56,630 nt of DNA, taken from contig JH155439.1 in the NCBI GenBank assembly GCA_000226015.1, forward strand, positions 109,237-165,866, written 5' to 3'. Under the pieces are notes generated by a model. That model was not told the origin of the DNA and ran no database searches. It saw nothing but the letters and a program-made list of their open reading frames with translations. A program made the position numbers and the translations under genes. Shown here piece by piece: positions 53,574 to 56,630 of this stretch (position 1 is its first letter; the number at the start of each line of letters is the position of its first letter). The DNA comes from Mnemiopsis leidyi (taxonomy: Eukaryota; Ctenophora; Tentaculata; Lobata; Bolinopsidae).

Positions 53574-55010
53574 TTAAAAGAAGTATTTTTTCAGGCAAGA
53601 TTCGAGTCCTTCTGACGTATTTTCTGTAAGCAGACAATATGTTTGGTAAGGTGACATGTGAGGTTTATATCGGTATTGGTAAGTGTTCATCAAACGAGTA
53701 GTAAACGTTTGCAGCCCATCATCAAAATCTATAATCCTGCTTGTCAACTTTTCCAGGAGAGGACCATCAATTGGTAGATACTTGTCATCATAATGAAATC
53801 CCTTTTGTTTAAAAGAGTACTGAAAGTGATATTTTGGAGGGTGATTTTCGTGAGTAAAAAACTGCACAGGCGAGTGGTAATACAGTACATCAAGAAGATC
53901 CCAGCCCTCATTTGCAATACCCACAGAAAATGATGGATGACCCCGACTAACAGTTGACACTGGCGGCATCAAGAAGTGTTGAATGTATCCACCATTTGTT
54001 CCTTTTCCTACGTACCAACTATCCGTGTGCTGATGTGCAAAGAAAGATAATTTAATGGTACCAGAGTACCGATTCATGATATCATTAAATCTGGTAATAC
54101 AGTGCGATTTCCAGGTCATATTCTTGTTTGAATTCCACCGCCTTAGATCTAAGTATTTAAGTTCAGGAGCTATGTGGCCCATAAGAAGAACAGAAACCGA
54201 TTTGAGACTTTCAGCATGCTGTAGTTCCTTTTCTAGCCAATCAAACTGAGCATTTGCTGTCTCTATTGTTCCATTCGAACCACTGTAGAATGGATTAGTG
54301 TTCAAGGCAATGACCCACAGTGAAGGTGAGTGCTCTATTCTGTAAAACCCATATTTATTTAGAGTCTCTACAGTAGACACAAGCTTGGAATTTGCTTGGT
54401 GAAATCCAGAAATAAATCTTTGACTTACACCTTTATACCATTGATTTATGTTTTTAGGAATCTCAGAATGTATCGTAGTCAAATCATGATTACCCAACAC
54501 AAAATACAAAGGAGTGAAAGGAAATGAAGCCTGTAATAATTCATGTATTTTATTAATGATTTCCAAAGATCTTTCAGCTCCTTCAATCCAATGCCCAACA
54601 AGGTCTCCTAGAATTATGATAAATTGAAATGGCCCAGTCTCACTTTCGACTCTCTTTAACTCATGAATTGTTAAATTCAACAAGCTCAAAGAGGAATCAC
54701 ATAACTTTGCCCCAAAATCATTTGGGTAATGGATAATCCATTCACCTTTGGAACTATCCCCATTACGACAGTGTGTCATATTTTGATCCTGGTCAAGGTG
54801 AATATCAGCTAGAATACCAAAATAGAGAGCATTTTCATACTCAAGGTCAACATTTCTGAGATGCTTATTGATACGGAGCTGATACAAAACAGCAAAGATC
54901 AGTCCAGTTAAAATGACAACAAGTAGAAACACAGCAGCAGCACTTCTTTTCTGTTGAGAACCACATAGTCCCTCATCATTAGGATGTTCACCTTTAAATT
55001 CCAGTAGCAT
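53574..55010 (-). CDS. Acid sphingomyelinase-like phosphodiesterase (SMPDL3-type), membrane-anchored
   Basis: A 478-residue intronless protein of the calcineurin-like metallophosphoesterase fold. An N-terminal signal anchor lies at ~25-45. Metal-site motifs appear in order: ADIHLD (Asp69, His71), GDLVGH (Asp136), GNHD (174-176), a GHIAPE loop, and HQHTD. The C-terminal ASM-type domain has paired cysteines. The family (SMPD1, SMPDL3A, SMPDL3B) cleaves phosphodiester or phosphoanhydride bonds of lipids or nucleotides outside the cell or in lysosomes. The anchor predicts a lumenal or extracellular enzyme. Without a SAP domain it is closer to SMPDL3A/B than to SMPD1. Several N-x-S/T sites suit a secreted route. 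It has a tandem paralogue upstream. Confidence 0.9.
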   Translation of the reverse strand: MLLEFKGEHPNDEGLCGSQQKRSAAAVFLLVVILTGLIFAVLYQLRINKHLRNVDLEYENALYFGILADIHLDQDQNMTHCRNGDSSKGEWIIHYPNDFGAKLCDSSLSLLNLTIHELKRVESETGPFQFIIILGDLVGHWIEGAERSLEIINKIHELLQASFPFTPLYFVLGNHDLTTIHSEIPKNINQWYKGVSQRFISGFHQANSKLVSTVETLNKYGFYRIEHSPSLWVIALNTNPFYSGSNGTIETANAQFDWLEKELQHAESLKSVSVLLMGHIAPELKYLDLRRWNSNKNMTWKSHCITRFNDIMNRYSGTIKLSFFAHQHTDSWYVGKGTNGGYIQHFLMPPVSTVSRGHPSFSVGIANEGWDLLDVLYYHSPVQFFTHENHPPKYHFQYSFKQKGFHYDDKYLPIDGPLLEKLTSRIIDFDDGLQTFTTRLMNTYQYRYKPHMSPYQTYCLLTENTSEGLESCLKKYFF

Positions 55011-55799
55011 GCTCAGAATATTTCATGACCTGGAGTGGAACATGCTATTCAACAGCAATGGCACAGGCATACTAGTAATACTCCAAAGCTAGCCATGGTT
55101 TACTTGGGGTGCAACTTATTGCTTATATACTGATAACCTCATTAATTATTTTCCAAGTCAATAAAGATGTAATTTGAACTACTATCATCATGAGATTTGT
55201 TACTTTGAAACACATCACCGTCAATAAATTTCATAAATCGAGGTAACAGTAATTACAGTCAACATAATAGAGCATGGGATTTAAAATTCAGGAGAATTTC
55301 AATCTATATAATGGCAACTTGAAAAGCGTGATGTACAGAATATCTTACTTTTTGTTAGCTGATCTGGATGTCATCATGTGCATTGGGGTAATACCATAAC
55401 ACAACAAAAATATACAAAAATTAGAACAAATCAAATAATTTATACCAAAAGTAAAGTTTACCATCAACATTTAAGAGTTTAAAATTCCTGACCAGTTGAT
55501 CTTTAAAAAATAAGGGTACCATTATTTAGTTCCCACAAACCAACCAAATGCAACATTAACACTTGTGAATGAACAAATTACAGTAATTAAATGATTAAAC
55601 AGTGTGTAAATAACATTGTACTGGTAAATATTTTTGGTTTTACTATACAGAGAATTTTGAAAAAAGGTACAATTATAAAAAGAAGTCATTTCAAAAAATA
55701 TACTTGTTCATCAAGGGGAATATAATTGTTTAACTGTGCCGCCATGTATTAGATCCCAATCTACAGTCTACTCCACTTCTAGTCATCTAATGAACAGGA
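55011..55799. other. Short intergenic stretch between phosphodiesterase paralogues
   Basis: About 790 bp, AT-rich, with no gene seen. The 3' part of the upstream paralogue's transcript should end here. Confidence 0.6.
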
Positions 55800-56630
55800 T
55801 CAAAATTTAAAGTTGTAATTTGAGAGACACTCTTTGGCACCTTGAATAGTATTTTGAGTCATGGTGCAGAACAGTTGATATGGAGAAACACTTCCAAAGT
55901 TGTACAGGAGTTGATATGAATTGAACAAAATCTGTGTGTATGTGTATTGCATGTCATTGACATTCAATAGTCTCAGCGTGAGGTGAAGTAAATGCTCGTT
56001 TTTAATGGGCATATCCTTGATAAGGCTCTTTTTAGTGTTTTCAAAGTTGAAGTATCTCTCTTTAAAGGAAAAGTGAAACAAGTAATGAGGATCATCGTTT
56101 TGTCTTGTGTAAAATGACAGTGGGCAAAAGTAGAACAGCAAATCCAGTAGATTCCAATTTCGATCAACAATACCAATAGAATAACTGGGTTCATTCTCAT
56201 AAACAGGAGATATTGAAGGAATCACATAATAACTTACAGAGCCTGCTTCAGATTTTTCATTATCTAGCTGCTTCACAAACCATTGGTTGTCATGCTGATG
56301 AGAGAAAAGTGAAAACTTGATAATATCTGTGTACTGGCCGACTATTTTATTGTATTCAGATGTATATTCGTCTTTCCACATCATTGTCCTGTTAAGCTTG
56401 TTCCTGGAAATTTGAAAAATTGATATACTCGGGCAAACATGACCAATGATAACAACAGCCATTTCATGGATTTTGGCATCTGCTAAAACATGAGAAAGCC
56501 ACTGCAGTTGCTGTAATCCAGATAAGATTTCAACATTTGATCTAATTGAAAAGCTGACTGAGTTCAAAGAAATTATTTGAAGCTTTGCTGTGTGTTCAAT
56601 TGTAAAGTAGCCACCAGACAAAAAAGTCTC
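55800..56630 (-). CDS. Second acid sphingomyelinase-like phosphodiesterase, C-terminal part
   Basis: The frame is open to the window end (it reads ETFLSGGYFTIEHT at the edge), so the start is outside. The visible 276 residues align with the C-terminal ~280 of the downstream gene: YFTIEHT with YRIEHS, GHVCP with GHIAP, SHQHDNQW with AHQHTDSW, SVSPYQLFC with HMSPYQTYC. The metal-binding His motifs are kept. The first metal motifs are outside the window, so activity cannot be judged. A tandem duplication, clearly diverged. Confidence 0.88.
   Translation of the reverse strand, partial: ETFLSGGYFTIEHTAKLQIISLNSVSFSIRSNVEILSGLQQLQWLSHVLADAKIHEMAVVIIGHVCPSISIFQISRNKLNRTMMWKDEYTSEYNKIVGQYTDIIKFSLFSHQHDNQWFVKQLDNEKSEAGSVSYYVIPSISPVYENEPSYSIGIVDRNWNLLDLLFYFCPLSFYTRQNDDPHYLFHFSFKERYFNFENTKKSLIKDMPIKNEHLLHLTLRLLNVNDMQYTYTQILFNSYQLLYNFGSVSPYQLFCTMTQNTIQGAKECLSNYNFKF

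Overview
This is an animal (metazoan) genomic segment: AT-rich, with many short exons, GT..AG introns, intronic repeats, two tRNA-derived SINEs, several DNA-transposon relics and one 10-N assembly gap inside a (GT)n tract. The proteins found (a TRPA channel, SPT6, a GFER/ALR oxidase, HTRA2/OMI, a PIM-like kinase, a divergent class A GPCR, acid-sphingomyelinase-like phosphodiesterases) do not fix a phylum. An early-branching invertebrate such as a cnidarian would fit, but that is a guess.

Layout. Positions 1-327 hold the 5' end of a PHD-finger gene on the minus strand. From 328 to 5938 there is noncoding DNA rich in small inverted-repeat elements, tandem repeats and a dead retroelement fragment. 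From 5939 to 22419 a 21-exon TRPA-type ankyrin/ion-channel gene runs on the plus strand; the reading phase is consistent through all 20 junctions. Its first exon is not found. Two intronless genes sit in its introns: a GPCR on the opposite strand (11939-12913) and a PIM-like kinase on the same strand (20331-21155), the latter with its own E-box/TATA promoter. From 22420 to 25166 is intergenic DNA with a SINE flanked by an 11-bp target duplication.

From 25167 to 56630 eight genes lie head to tail on the minus strand. In order of transcription they are two acid-sphingomyelinase-like paralogues (the upstream one cut by the window end), HTRA2, two small probable membrane proteins, an ICE2-like protein with a C-terminal CCCH zinc finger, GFER, and a complete 34-exon SPT6 of about 1,780 residues with an RTPG-rich tail. 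One large SPT6 intron (35292-38860) holds two unrecognised coiled-coil-type genes on the plus strand.

Functional themes are Pol II elongation (SPT6 next to an ICE2-like little-elongation-complex protein), mitochondrial intermembrane-space biology (GFER, HTRA2 and possibly the two small proteins), and sensory signalling (TRPA, GPCR). The most unusual signals are two 41-45 bp minisatellites, in different genes, that begin exactly at the first base of an intron; several transposons that landed within about 10-35 bp of 5' splice sites; the ICE2-CCCH architecture; the two unrecognised nested genes; and splice-acceptor-like motifs a few bases upstream of the ATG of several minus-strand genes, which may mean 5'UTR introns or spliced-leader trans-splicing.
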